From the NCBI GenBank assembly GCA_025925185.1, contig JAICLV010000160.1:1-5240 (forward strand): a stretch of DNA of 5,240 nucleotides, read 5' to 3'. The translations under genes were made by a program, and so were the position numbers. The DNA is from Acidothermaceae bacterium. Its GTDB lineage: Bacteria; Actinomycetota; Actinomycetes; Acidothermales; Acidothermaceae. Positions 1-5,240 of the stretch are shown in pieces. The first letter of the stretch is position 1. Every line of letters starts with the position of its first letter. The notes below the pieces were generated by a model, which was given only the letters and a program-made list of their open reading frames with translations, searched no databases and was not told the DNA's origin.

Positions 1-123
1 CGCGCGACGTGAGGTCCTCCACCGCTCGAGCGCGGGGAGGCTCAGGTTCGGTCTGTTGTATCACGTATCCAAGATCGCCTTCTGCGAGTTCCGCGGTCTC
101 GTTTGGTGTCGTGCGTGGCTGGC

Positions 124-152
124 AGGATCGCGAGCGCTCACAGCACCGTCAA
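124..152 (-). promoter_or_regulatory. Candidate sigma-70-type promoter for a leftward gene off the edge
   Basis: On the minus strand a TTGACG -35 element (147-152) is followed after 17 bp by GATCCT (124-129). The -35 is close to consensus; the -10 keeps only three of six consensus bases. Transcription would start near 117 and run left, towards a possible GTG start at 64. The spacer contains the GAGCGCTC palindrome, an arrangement typical of repressor-controlled promoters. This is inferred from motifs only. Confidence 0.3.
129..142. promoter_or_regulatory. LacI/GalR-family operator-like palindrome
   Basis: The plus strand reads CGCGAGCGCTCACA, with a perfect 8-bp palindromic core GAGCGCTC at 132-139. 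It matches the ideal symmetric lac operator (TGTGAGCGCTCACA) at 12 of 14 positions and shares the core of actinobacterial CebR boxes (TGGGAGCGCTCCCA), which control cello-oligosaccharide uptake genes. It lies between the candidate -35 and -10 elements at 124-152, where a bound repressor would block RNA polymerase. No LacI-type gene is in the window, so the regulator is unknown. A chance palindrome in GC-rich DNA remains possible. Confidence 0.4.
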
Positions 153-182
153 CGACCGCGTTTCGCAGAGTGGAACGTCCCG

Positions 183-201
183 GCTGACCACGACGGTCAG
201 C
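183..201 (-). terminator. Possible hairpin terminator behind the sugar kinase gene
   Basis: A perfect 7-bp stem (GCTGACC with GGTCAGC) closes a 5-nt loop and lies about 28 nt past the kinase stop codon. There is no T-run behind it on either strand, so it would be a tail-less actinobacterial type or only an mRNA 3'-end stabiliser. The placement supports it; the short stem makes it weak. Confidence 0.3.
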
Positions 202-228
202 GGCGCCATCGTTATCTCGGCGCTACCT

Positions 229-1230
229 TCAGGTGGCGCGCAAAGCCGTCCGCAGCGTCTGCTCGGCAGCCGGGCCAATCCCGAGCTCATCGAGGCCAAG
301 CAGCGCTGCGCCCGCGATGGCGGGCACGTCATTGATGCGGATGACGGCCTGCGGCGCCTCCTTGGCCATCCAGGCGTCGATCAGTTTCATCAGCAGTGGA
401 TCTCGGGCGGTGACGACACCGCCGCCGAGGACGACATCGGTCGGTGTCTCGAAGAGGTCGAGCCGGCGCATCGTCGCGCGCGCCAGCAGCGCGATCTCCT
501 GAGCCTGTCGATCCACGAGTGACATCGCGATCGGATCACCGTCGGCGGCGACGCGGAACAACACCCGAGGCAGCTCGTAGAGCTGGTGCGGCGTGATGTC
601 GCCGAGGTGCAGGCCGATCACGGCGTCGTGCACGCGCGCCACACCGAAGTGCTCGATCACGCCTTGCCTGAGGAGGGTCCTCTCGCCGCGGCCGTCCTCA
701 TCGCGCACCGCGTGCCACATGACATGGCGCGATAGGTCGCCGCCGCCGCCGAAGTCGCCGCTGATGCGTCCGATCGCGGGGAATCGGACGACGCGGCCGT
801 CGGGGCCGAGCCCGACTGCGTTGATGCCGGCGCCGCAGACAATGCCGACGCCCCAGTGCGACATGGTGCCGGCCCGAAAGATGGCGAAGGTGTCGTTGTC
901 GACCGCGGTGGTCACGCTCCAGCCGCGCTCGCGCAGCGCGTCGTCCATCGCTTTTTGCTCTTGTGGCGTGTCCACGCCGGCGAGATAGGCGGCGGTGTGT
1001 CGCGCGAACGGTTTCGCTCCGTCCGGCGGGATGCCGGCGGACTCGGCGGCGCGCGCGACGAGCCGACCGATCGCCGTCAGCGCCGCCGCCAACCCAACGG
1101 TTTGAGCCGACGCGCCCGGTCCGTTGACGCAGGACAACAGGCGGCCGTCGGCGGCGACGAGGGCGACGTCCATCTTGCTGTTTCCCCCGTCGATGGCGAG
1201 CACCGCGACCGGCGGTTGCGGCTCGATCAC
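229..1230 (-). CDS. BadF/BadG/BcrA/BcrD-family sugar kinase, N-acetylglucosamine kinase-like
   Basis: A cytoplasmic ATP-dependent sugar kinase of the ASKHA fold, about 333 residues, normal for bacterial GlcNAc kinase-like proteins of this family. Visible motifs, numbered from the GTG start: phosphate-1 loop AIDGGNSKMDVAL (12-24, Asp14); DNDTFAIF (111-118), the likely catalytic acidic region; phosphate-2 segment GVGIVCGAGINAVG (127-140); DFGGGGDLSRHVM (159-171); and an adenosine-type VVLGGGVV (266-273). An upstream TTG at 1254 gives eight more residues (MGGGARAS), but GTG at 1228-1230 overlaps the TGA of the GH4 gene as GTGA, the usual coupling arrangement, and leaves a normal N-terminus before the first strand. 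It is second in an operon with the GH4 glycosidase, so its substrate is probably a sugar in the same beta-glycoside pathway. Family assignment is firm; GlcNAc as substrate is inferred from resemblance, and glucose or an intact disaccharide are alternatives. Confidence 0.82.
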   Translation of the reverse strand: MIEPQPPVAVLAIDGGNSKMDVALVAADGRLLSCVNGPGASAQTVGLAAALTAIGRLVARAAESAGIPPDGAKPFARHTAAYLAGVDTPQEQKAMDDALRERGWSVTTAVDNDTFAIFRAGTMSHWGVGIVCGAGINAVGLGPDGRVVRFPAIGRISGDFGGGGDLSRHVMWHAVRDEDGRGERTLLRQGVIEHFGVARVHDAVIGLHLGDITPHQLYELPRVLFRVAADGDPIAMSLVDRQAQEIALLARATMRRLDLFETPTDVVLGGGVVTARDPLLMKLIDAWMAKEAPQAVIRINDVPAIAGAALLGLDELGIGPAAEQTLRTALRAT

Positions 1231-2501
1231 GCTTGCGCGGGCGCCGCCGCCCAAGGCAGGAACCGCGCGTTCTCGGCGAGCAACCGATCCGTGAGCGTCG
1301 CCGCGAGTTCAAGTTGACCGACCAGCGGATGGGCGAGCAATGCGTCGAACACCCGGTCGCGGCCGCCGCGGGTCGCCGCGCTGACGGCCAGTTCCTCATA
1401 CGCGGACACGTGCGCGATCAGCCCCGCGAACAGCGGTTCGACCGGCGCCAGCGGAACCGGCTGCGCGCCGTCGCGGCCGACGACCGCTGAGACCTCGATG
1501 ACGGCGTCGTCGGGGAGGAACGGCATCGTGCCGGCGTTGCGGACATTGACGACCTGAACGTCTTTCGTGTCGCGATACAACGACGACATCAGCTGCACCG
1601 CGGCCTCCGAGTAATAGGCGCCGCCGCGTTGCTCGAGCAACGCGGGCTTCGTGTCGACCGAGGGGTCTGCGTACATGTCGAGGAGTTGACGTTCGACGTC
1701 AGCGACGACCTCGGCGCGGGTTGGCATTCCCCGACTCGCCGCCACGACGTTGTCGTGCTCGTAGTAGTAGCGCAGGTAATACGACGGGACGGCGCCGAGA
1801 CGCCGGACGAAGTCCGCCGGCAGGTGAAGGTCGGCCGCCACGTCGTCAGCATGCTCGGCTAGGAGTTTCGGCAAAACGTCCTTGTCGTCAAGGAAAACGG
1901 CGCGCTCCCACGTCAGGTGGTTAAGTCCGACGTGGTCGAGCCGCACCCGGGCCGGTTCGACACCGAGGTAGCCGGCGAACCTGCGTTGGAAGCCAATCGC
2001 CACGTTGCACAAGCCGACCGCGCGATGGCCGGCGTCGAGTAGCGCGCGCGTGACGATGCCGACCGGGTTGGTGAAGTCGACGACCCACGCGTCGGGGGCG
2101 GCGATCTTGCGGGCGCGTTCGGCGATGTCGAGGACGACGGGCACGGTGCGCAGCGCCTTCGCCAAGCCGCCGGCGCCGGTCGTCTCCTGACCCACGCAGC
2201 CGCACTCGAGAGGCCAAGTCTCGTCGCGGTTGCGCGCGGCCTGCCCGCCGACGCGAAGCTGGAGCACGACGGCGCCGGCAGAGTCGATGCCCGCGTTGAG
2301 GTCGGACGTCCAGCTCACCTTCGCGGGGTGTCCGTGGCGCGCCATGATGCGCTGCGAGACGCCGCCGACAAGCTCGAGTCGGTGGGCGTCGGGGTCGACG
2401 AGCACCAGCTCTTCGAGGGGGAGCGCGTCGTGCAGCCGCGCCATCCCGTCGACTAGCTCCGGGGTGTACGTCGAGCCGCCGCCAACCACCGCAAGCTTCA
2501 T
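1227..2501 (-). CDS. 6-phospho-beta-glucosidase, glycoside hydrolase family 4
   Basis: A cytoplasmic NAD+- and divalent-metal-dependent hydrolase that cleaves 6-phospho-beta-glycosides by the GH4 redox-elimination mechanism. At 424 residues it is full length. Visible features: N-terminal Rossmann dinucleotide motif VVGGGSTYTPEL (5-16); RVGG (83-86); GQETTGAGGLAKALRT (104-119), typical of the 6-phospho-beta-glucosidase branch; DFTNPVG (142-148); Cys165-Asn166 in LCNVAIGF and His195 in GLNHLTW, the expected metal ligands and substrate contacts; and PSYYLRYYY (239-247), which should carry the catalytic tyrosine (Tyr241 or Tyr242). The Cys-Asn pair, rather than Cys-Asp, favours beta over alpha specificity. 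The C-terminus has ENARFLPW, common in the family. The ATG at 2499-2501 puts the Rossmann strand at residue 2, so the start is secure, although only a loose GGACGG stretch serves as ribosome site. It is first in an operon with the sugar kinase. Exact substrate (cellobiose-6P, chitobiose-6P or an aryl glucoside) is not decidable here. Confidence 0.92.
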   Translation of the reverse strand: MKLAVVGGGSTYTPELVDGMARLHDALPLEELVLVDPDAHRLELVGGVSQRIMARHGHPAKVSWTSDLNAGIDSAGAVVLQLRVGGQAARNRDETWPLECGCVGQETTGAGGLAKALRTVPVVLDIAERARKIAAPDAWVVDFTNPVGIVTRALLDAGHRAVGLCNVAIGFQRRFAGYLGVEPARVRLDHVGLNHLTWERAVFLDDKDVLPKLLAEHADDVAADLHLPADFVRRLGAVPSYYLRYYYEHDNVVAASRGMPTRAEVVADVERQLLDMYADPSVDTKPALLEQRGGAYYSEAAVQLMSSLYRDTKDVQVVNVRNAGTMPFLPDDAVIEVSAVVGRDGAQPVPLAPVEPLFAGLIAHVSAYEELAVSAATRGGRDRVFDALLAHPLVGQLELAATLTDRLLAENARFLPWAAAPAQA

Positions 2502-2526
2502 CTGGGAGCCGTCCGTCCGCCAACGA

Positions 2527-2549
2527 GTTAGTAAGGATTACTTACTAAC
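2527..2549. promoter_or_regulatory. Operator candidate: perfect 9-5-9 inverted repeat
   Basis: The arms GTTAGTAAG (2527-2535) and CTTACTAAC (2541-2549) are exact reverse complements around the spacer GATTA. This AT-rich site stands out in very GC-rich DNA and lies 26 bp upstream of the GH4 start. Relative to the promoter at 2548-2577 it covers the predicted transcription start and touches the -10, which fits repression. The size and symmetry suit a dimeric HTH regulator; ROK/MarR-like or TetR-like sugar repressors are candidates. The binding protein is not in the window. Confidence 0.7.
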
Positions 2550-2577
2550 CGTAGCGAGCCGTCGAGAGCGCCGTCAA
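2548..2577 (-). promoter_or_regulatory. Promoter of the GH4-sugar kinase operon
   Basis: On the minus strand, TTGACG (-35, 2572-2577) and TACGGT (-10, 2548-2553; actinobacterial TAnnnT form) are separated by 18 bp. Transcription would begin near 2541, giving a leader of about 40 nt before the GH4 ATG. The -35 begins only about ten bases after the stop codon of the upstream gene, so the operon has its own promoter although all three genes point the same way. No terminator hairpin separates them, so some readthrough from upstream is possible. Confidence 0.5.
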
Positions 2578-2587
2578 CCGCGGCTGC

Positions 2588-3340
2588 TCAGGGCTGCTCG
2601 ACGATGCCGCCAAGGGGCTGGCCGGCGCGACACTTGTAGACGTACTCAGCTACGGACGTTCCCTTGGTGTATTCGACGTCTACCGCGGGATCACTGTGCG
2701 ACTTCACGGTCAAGCGGTAGCTGGAGTCGGTGAGTGACGCAGTTGCACCGACCACGGTGTCGCCGTAACACGTGATCGTGATCGAGCCTTGAGGAACGAC
2801 GATCGTCTGCTTGCTCGCGGGCGCAGTAAGAGACGGCGACGGGGACACCGGTGCACTGGGCGAGGTCGAGGGTGACGAGGATCCAGGAGGGGAGGTGCTC
2901 GGCCCGGGCGAAGTGCTTGGCGACACCGGCGGCGAACTGGACGGAGTCGCGCTGTGCGGTGGCGGGCTCGTCGACGGCGCCGAGGAGTGACTCGGCCGAG
3001 AGGTCGTGTGGGTCGGCGTCGTGGTCGGCGGCGGAGCTGGGGCCGTGGTGGCCTGGGTGGCGGGCGCGATCGGGCTGGAGGCCGAGCTCGCGGAGGCCGC
3101 GGACGCGGCGGACGCCGACTGCTCGCTGGCCTGCGCGGACACGCCAGCCTGAGAGATCACCCGGGGTGTCGAGCCCGCCACCTCATGCCCGACCCGGTTG
3201 ACCGCGGTGAGGGTGACCGCGGTGACCAACGCGCACGACATCGCCCAGCCGAGCGCCAGCGCCAGCGGTCGTCCGGCCCAGCCGCGTAGCGCGCGCGCGA
3301 ACGACCGGCGCTGGTGGCGTGGGTTGGAGTTCTCTGGCAC
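2588..3340 (-). CDS. Single-pass membrane-anchored or exported protein with Ser/Thr/Pro-rich stalk, unknown function
   Basis: I do not recognise this as a named protein. The 250 residues divide into four parts: an Arg-rich cytoplasmic N-terminus (1-24); one hydrophobic segment (about 25-48, LALALGWAMSCALVTAVTLTAV), a signal anchor or uncleaved signal peptide; a long low-complexity region, Ala/Ser-rich at 66-90 and Ser/Thr/Pro-rich to about 176, likely a wall-spanning and possibly glycosylated stalk; and a small C-terminal domain (178-250) beginning IVVPQGSITITCYGD. That domain has two cysteines (191 and 237) that could form a disulfide outside the cell, and looks beta-rich. It resembles the short secreted domains with an S-I-T-V-x-C pattern seen in many actinobacterial anchored proteins, but this is recollection, not a search. 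The start is GTG (3338-3340) with no clear Shine-Dalgarno; the next in-frame ATG (Met34) would cut the membrane segment. It is divergent from the response regulator gene. Coding is supported by the coherent architecture; role is unknown. Confidence 0.75.
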   Translation of the reverse strand: MPENSNPRHQRRSFARALRGWAGRPLALALGWAMSCALVTAVTLTAVNRVGHEVAGSTPRVISQAGVSAQASEQSASAASAASASSASSPIAPATQATTAPAPPPTTTPTHTTSRPSHSSAPSTSPPPHSATPSSSPPVSPSTSPGPSTSPPGSSSPSTSPSAPVSPSPSLTAPASKQTIVVPQGSITITCYGDTVVGATASLTDSSYRLTVKSHSDPAVDVEYTKGTSVAEYVYKCRAGQPLGGIVEQP

Positions 3341-3447
3341 GTGTCTAGTGTCGGCATCTCGACGTCGTCAGTGAGTTAAGGAGATCTCAAAGCACCCGCC
3401 GCCAAACCGGCCCGATCCGCCCCGCCGTCCACAGTTTCGAGCGTTAA
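3341..3447. other. Divergent intergenic region between exported protein and two-component genes
   Basis: Both flanking genes should be transcribed from here. An 8-bp palindrome GAGATCTC lies at 3381-3388, preceded by AAGGAG (3378-3383), which looks like a ribosome site but has no start codon at a useful distance. The hexamer GTTAAG occurs at 3375-3380 and again at 3443-3448, each next to a GTGAG sequence; these could be regulator contacts, but the spacing of 68 bp is not that of OmpR-type direct repeats. No strong -35/-10 pair is visible for either gene. A TACCGT hexamer at 3453-3458, just inside the annotated response regulator frame, is a possible -10. Confidence 0.35.
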
Positions 3448-4158
3448 GTGAGTACCGTCAGACCCGTGCCACGACTCCTGCTGATCGAAGACGACCCCGG
3501 CATCCGCACGACGTTGACTCGTTCGCTGAGCGAACGCGGTCACGCGGTCGCGTCGGCGCCGTCGGCGATGTCCGGGCTGCAGGCGGTCGTCGACACCGCG
3601 CCCGACCTCGTCGTCCTCGATCTCGGGTTGCCCGACCTCGACGGTGGCAAGTTGATCCAGATGGTCCGCGCGGTGAGCAAGGTGCCGATCATCGTCGCGA
3701 CCGCGCGTGACGACCAGGCCGAGATGGTCCGCATCCTCGACGCCGGCGCCGACGACTACGTCGTCAAGCCGTTCGCCTCCGATCATCTGGAGGCCCGCAT
3801 CCGCGCGGTGCTGCGCCGGATGGCCAGCGGCGACGCGGTGGAGGCGGTTGTCGTCGGCGGGTTGCGCATCGACCAGCGCACCCGCGAGGCGAGCCTCGAC
3901 GGCGACCGGCTCGAGTTGACCCGCAAGGAGTTCGACCTGCTGCTGTTCCTCGCCGAGCACCCGGGCGAGGTCGTGAGCAAGCGGGTGTTGCTCGCGGAGG
4001 TGTGGCAGCAGGCGTACGGCGGCGCCGACAAGACCGTCGACGTTCACCTGTCGTGGCTGCGACGCAAGTTGGGGGAGTCGGCGGCCACGCCGCGTTATCT
4101 GCTCAGTGTTCGCGGGGTGGGCGTCAAGCTCGTCGATCCGACGAGCACGACGGGCTAG
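3448..4158 (+). CDS. OmpR/PhoB-family response regulator transcription factor
   Basis: A cytoplasmic DNA-binding regulator, the likely phosphorylation partner of the histidine kinase that follows 18 nt downstream. The receiver domain (about 9-122) has the acidic pair Asp15-Asp16 in LLLIEDD, phospho-acceptor Asp58 in VVLDLGLPDLDG, switch Thr85 in VATAR, and Lys107 in the VVKPF motif. The winged-helix effector domain (about 134-231) contains LTRKEFDLLLFLAEHPGEVVSK, the recognition-helix region DKTVDVHLSWLRRKLG, and the wing strand YLLSVRGVGVKL. All key residues are intact and 236 residues is normal. The start is uncertain: GTG at 3448 directly follows an in-frame TAA and lacks a Shine-Dalgarno, while GTG at 3466 begins at VPRLLLIEDD, the usual position for this family. 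The target genes are unknown; the divergent exported-protein gene and autoregulation are natural guesses. Confidence 0.95.
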   Translation: MSTVRPVPRLLLIEDDPGIRTTLTRSLSERGHAVASAPSAMSGLQAVVDTAPDLVVLDLGLPDLDGGKLIQMVRAVSKVPIIVATARDDQAEMVRILDAGADDYVVKPFASDHLEARIRAVLRRMASGDAVEAVVVGGLRIDQRTREASLDGDRLELTRKEFDLLLFLAEHPGEVVSKRVLLAEVWQQAYGGADKTVDVHLSWLRRKLGESAATPRYLLSVRGVGVKLVDPTSTTG

Positions 4159-4176
4159 GCGCGCTGGCCCGGCAAC

Positions 4177-5240
4177 GTGCGTACTCGGCTGCTCGTCTTG
4201 GCGGCGGCGACCACCACCCTCGTCGTCGTCGCGTTCTTGATTCCGTTGTCGCTGCTGGTCAAGAACCTCGCGAAGCAAAACGCCTTGAACGACGGACTGC
4301 GGCAGTCTCAGGTCGTGGTCGCGGGCCTACAAGCCCTCGGCAGCGGCGACGACCATAACGCGATCGGGTCGGTTGTGACCTCCGCGAACGGCCAATCGCC
4401 AGGGGGAATCTCGTCGTCCGTCGTGTTGCCCGACCTGACGACATGGGTCGGTGGCGTGCCCCCGGACGCCGACTCGGCGAGCCTGAAGCTCGCCGCAGGG
4501 ACGCCGAAGGTCGGTGAGAACACCCAGCAGGTCAACGTCATGTACAAGGGCGGCCTGGAGATCTGGAACCCGATCAACCTCAATGGCGAGACCCTCGTCG
4601 TGCGCACCTTCGTGCCCGCGGCGAAGGTCAAGCACGGCGTGAACCTCGACATCGCGATCCTGATCGCCGTCGGGCTCGGCATGCTCGCCGTCGCGATGCT
4701 CGTCGCGGACCGGCTCGCGCAGCGCACCGCCCGCCCGGTCGCCGCGCTGGCCGCCACCGCGAACCGGCTCTCCGGCGGCGACCTTTCTGCCCGGGCGCCA
4801 CTTGATGGCCCGCGCGAGGTGATCGCCGTCGGGCTGGCGCTGAACCGGCTCGGCCAACGCATCAAAGAGCTATTGGACGACGAGCGCGAGCAGGTCGCCG
4901 ACCTGTCGCATCGGCTGCGCACGCCGCTCGCGGCGGTGAAGCTCGCCGCCGAGGCGCTGCCGAAGTCGCCGGAGGCGGCCAGGCTGGCGGAGCACGTCGA
5001 CGCGCTGGAGCGGTCCGTCGGCGACGTGATCCGCGAGGCTCGCCGCGGGGTGCGCGAGCAGGTGACGCCAGCGTGCGACGTCGTCGACGTCGTCCGCGAT
5101 CGGGTGGCGTTTTGGTCGGTGTTGGCGGAGGACCAGGGCCGACGGCTCGACCTGCGATTGCCGCCCGTGTCCTGCCAGGTTCGGGTGGCGACCGACGACC
5201 TGGCGGCTGCCGTCGACGCGCTGCTCGAGAACGTCTTCGC
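4177..5240 (+). CDS. Sensor histidine kinase, HAMP-HisKA type, 3' end cut by the window
   Basis: A membrane sensor that should autophosphorylate and pass phosphate to the response regulator encoded just upstream. The 354 residues present show TM helix 1 (about 5-28), an extracytoplasmic sensor region (about 29-155) with no recognised domain, TM helix 2 (about 157-177), HAMP (about 178-231, with ARPVAALAATANRLSGGDLSAR), and a HisKA dimerisation helix with the H-box DLSHRLRTPL and phospho-acceptor His245. The frame then enters the ATPase domain, reaching the start of the N-box (ALLEN, Asn352) at the edge; the G-boxes lie outside. The residue after His245 is Arg where most HisKA kinases have Glu or Asp. 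The GTG at 4177 is the first start after the response regulator's TAG, which is in the same frame; no good Shine-Dalgarno is seen, so translation may depend on coupling. Specific signal unknown. Confidence 0.93.
   Translation, partial: MRTRLLVLAAATTTLVVVAFLIPLSLLVKNLAKQNALNDGLRQSQVVVAGLQALGSGDDHNAIGSVVTSANGQSPGGISSSVVLPDLTTWVGGVPPDADSASLKLAAGTPKVGENTQQVNVMYKGGLEIWNPINLNGETLVVRTFVPAAKVKHGVNLDIAILIAVGLGMLAVAMLVADRLAQRTARPVAALAATANRLSGGDLSARAPLDGPREVIAVGLALNRLGQRIKELLDDEREQVADLSHRLRTPLAAVKLAAEALPKSPEAARLAEHVDALERSVGDVIREARRGVREQVTPACDVVDVVRDRVAFWSVLAEDQGRRLDLRLPPVSCQVRVATDDLAAAVDALLENVF

Larger units (their letters stand above)
1..228. other. Left-edge non-coding region, gene content unresolved
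   Basis: No convincing gene is seen. The stretch around 50-90 is less GC-rich than the flanking genes, as expected for an intergenic region. Two weak open frames touch the left edge. One is a minus-strand frame starting with GTG at 64 and reading VIQQTEPEPPRARAVEDLTSR before running off; it could be the first residues of a downstream gene, but its only Shine-Dalgarno-like stretch (78-83) lies 13 nt upstream, which is too far. The other is a plus-strand frame open from 2 to a TGA at 185-187, which would be the tail of a convergent gene. Third-position GC is mediocre in both, so neither is called. An imperfect dyad (TTGTAT-N5-ATCCAA, one mismatch) lies at 56-72. The hairpin and promoter/operator candidates in this region are listed separately. 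Confidence 0.5.

Noticed and set aside
30..110. Possible tRNA suggested by a GGTTCGGT T-loop-like string
   Set aside because: No matching acceptor stem, anticodon arm or D-arm could be placed around it.
61..141. Minus-strand 26-codon frame (GTG 141 to TGA 61) whose stop overlaps the GTG at 64
   Set aside because: It would start inside the putative promoter spacer, has no ribosome site, and the overlap is easily produced by chance.
138..332. 64-codon minus-strand frame overlapping the end of the kinase gene, with an internal ATG giving a 23-residue tail past the kinase stop
   Set aside because: The first part is an out-of-frame shadow of the kinase, and the remaining tail has no ribosome site or recognisable sequence.
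698..1399. 233-codon minus-strand open frame overlapping the kinase and the end of the GH4 gene
   Set aside because: It is a frame-shifted reading of the two real genes, extremely Arg-rich and low in complexity, with no motif.
2503..2516. CebR-like half site TGGGAGC just upstream of the GH4 start
   Set aside because: The right half (CGTCCGT) does not complete the palindrome, so it is only a half match in GC-rich DNA.
2581..2601. Repeated GGCTGCTC near the end of the exported-protein gene, considered as a terminator stem
   Set aside because: The copies are direct, not inverted, and cannot form a hairpin.
3198..3228. Tandem GACCGCGGTGA repeats
   Set aside because: They encode the repetitive Val-Thr-Ala-Val part of the membrane segment of the exported protein and need no separate explanation.
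3376..4278. 300-codon open frame on the minus strand opposite the response regulator
   Set aside because: It is antisense to a regulator with all receiver and winged-helix motifs intact. Its product is Arg/Gln/Asp-rich without any family pattern, as expected from the complement of GC-rich codons.
4308..4922. Minus-strand open frames opposite the histidine kinase (4308-4922 and 4327-4857)
   Set aside because: They lie antisense to the sensor, HAMP and H-box coding region, which is clearly functional in its own frame.

Overview
The window is very GC-rich, with strong G/C bias at third codon positions, GTG/TTG starts and actinobacterial-type proteins: an OmpR-family regulator followed by a HAMP sensor kinase, a one-pass protein with a long Ser/Thr/Pro stalk, and a GH4/BadF-kinase sugar pair. 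I read it as the chromosome of a high-GC actinobacterium. The genus cannot be fixed from this sequence.

Layout. Positions 1-228 hold no gene I can defend; they look like an intergenic stretch with a small hairpin behind the kinase gene, a possible minus-strand promoter, and a LacI-type operator-like palindrome. Positions 229-2501 are a two-gene minus-strand operon: a GH4 6-phospho-beta-glucosidase, translationally coupled through a GTGA overlap to a BadF/BadG-type sugar kinase (N-acetylglucosamine kinase-like). Its promoter region (2527-2577) carries a perfect 9-5-9 inverted repeat across the predicted transcription start, the best-supported regulatory site in the window. Positions 2588-3340 (minus) encode an unrecognised single-pass exported protein with a low-complexity stalk and a small C-terminal domain with two cysteines. 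From a 107-bp divergent intergenic region a two-component system runs to the right: an OmpR/PhoB-type response regulator (3448-4158) and a sensor histidine kinase (4177 to the right edge, cut in its ATPase domain).

How the genes work together. The kinase and GH4 enzyme fit a PTS-independent route in which an imported sugar is phosphorylated in the cytoplasm and a 6-phospho-beta-glycoside is cleaved. Whether the kinase acts on the disaccharide before GH4 cleavage or on the non-phosphorylated sugar released by it cannot be told from sequence. The two-component pair and the divergent exported protein form a separate module that may share an envelope signal; that link rests only on position.

Most of the window is ordinary actinobacterial gene content. 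The points most worth following are the 23-bp operator, the LacI-like site at the left, and the non-canonical H-box (His-Arg instead of His-Glu) of the sensor kinase.
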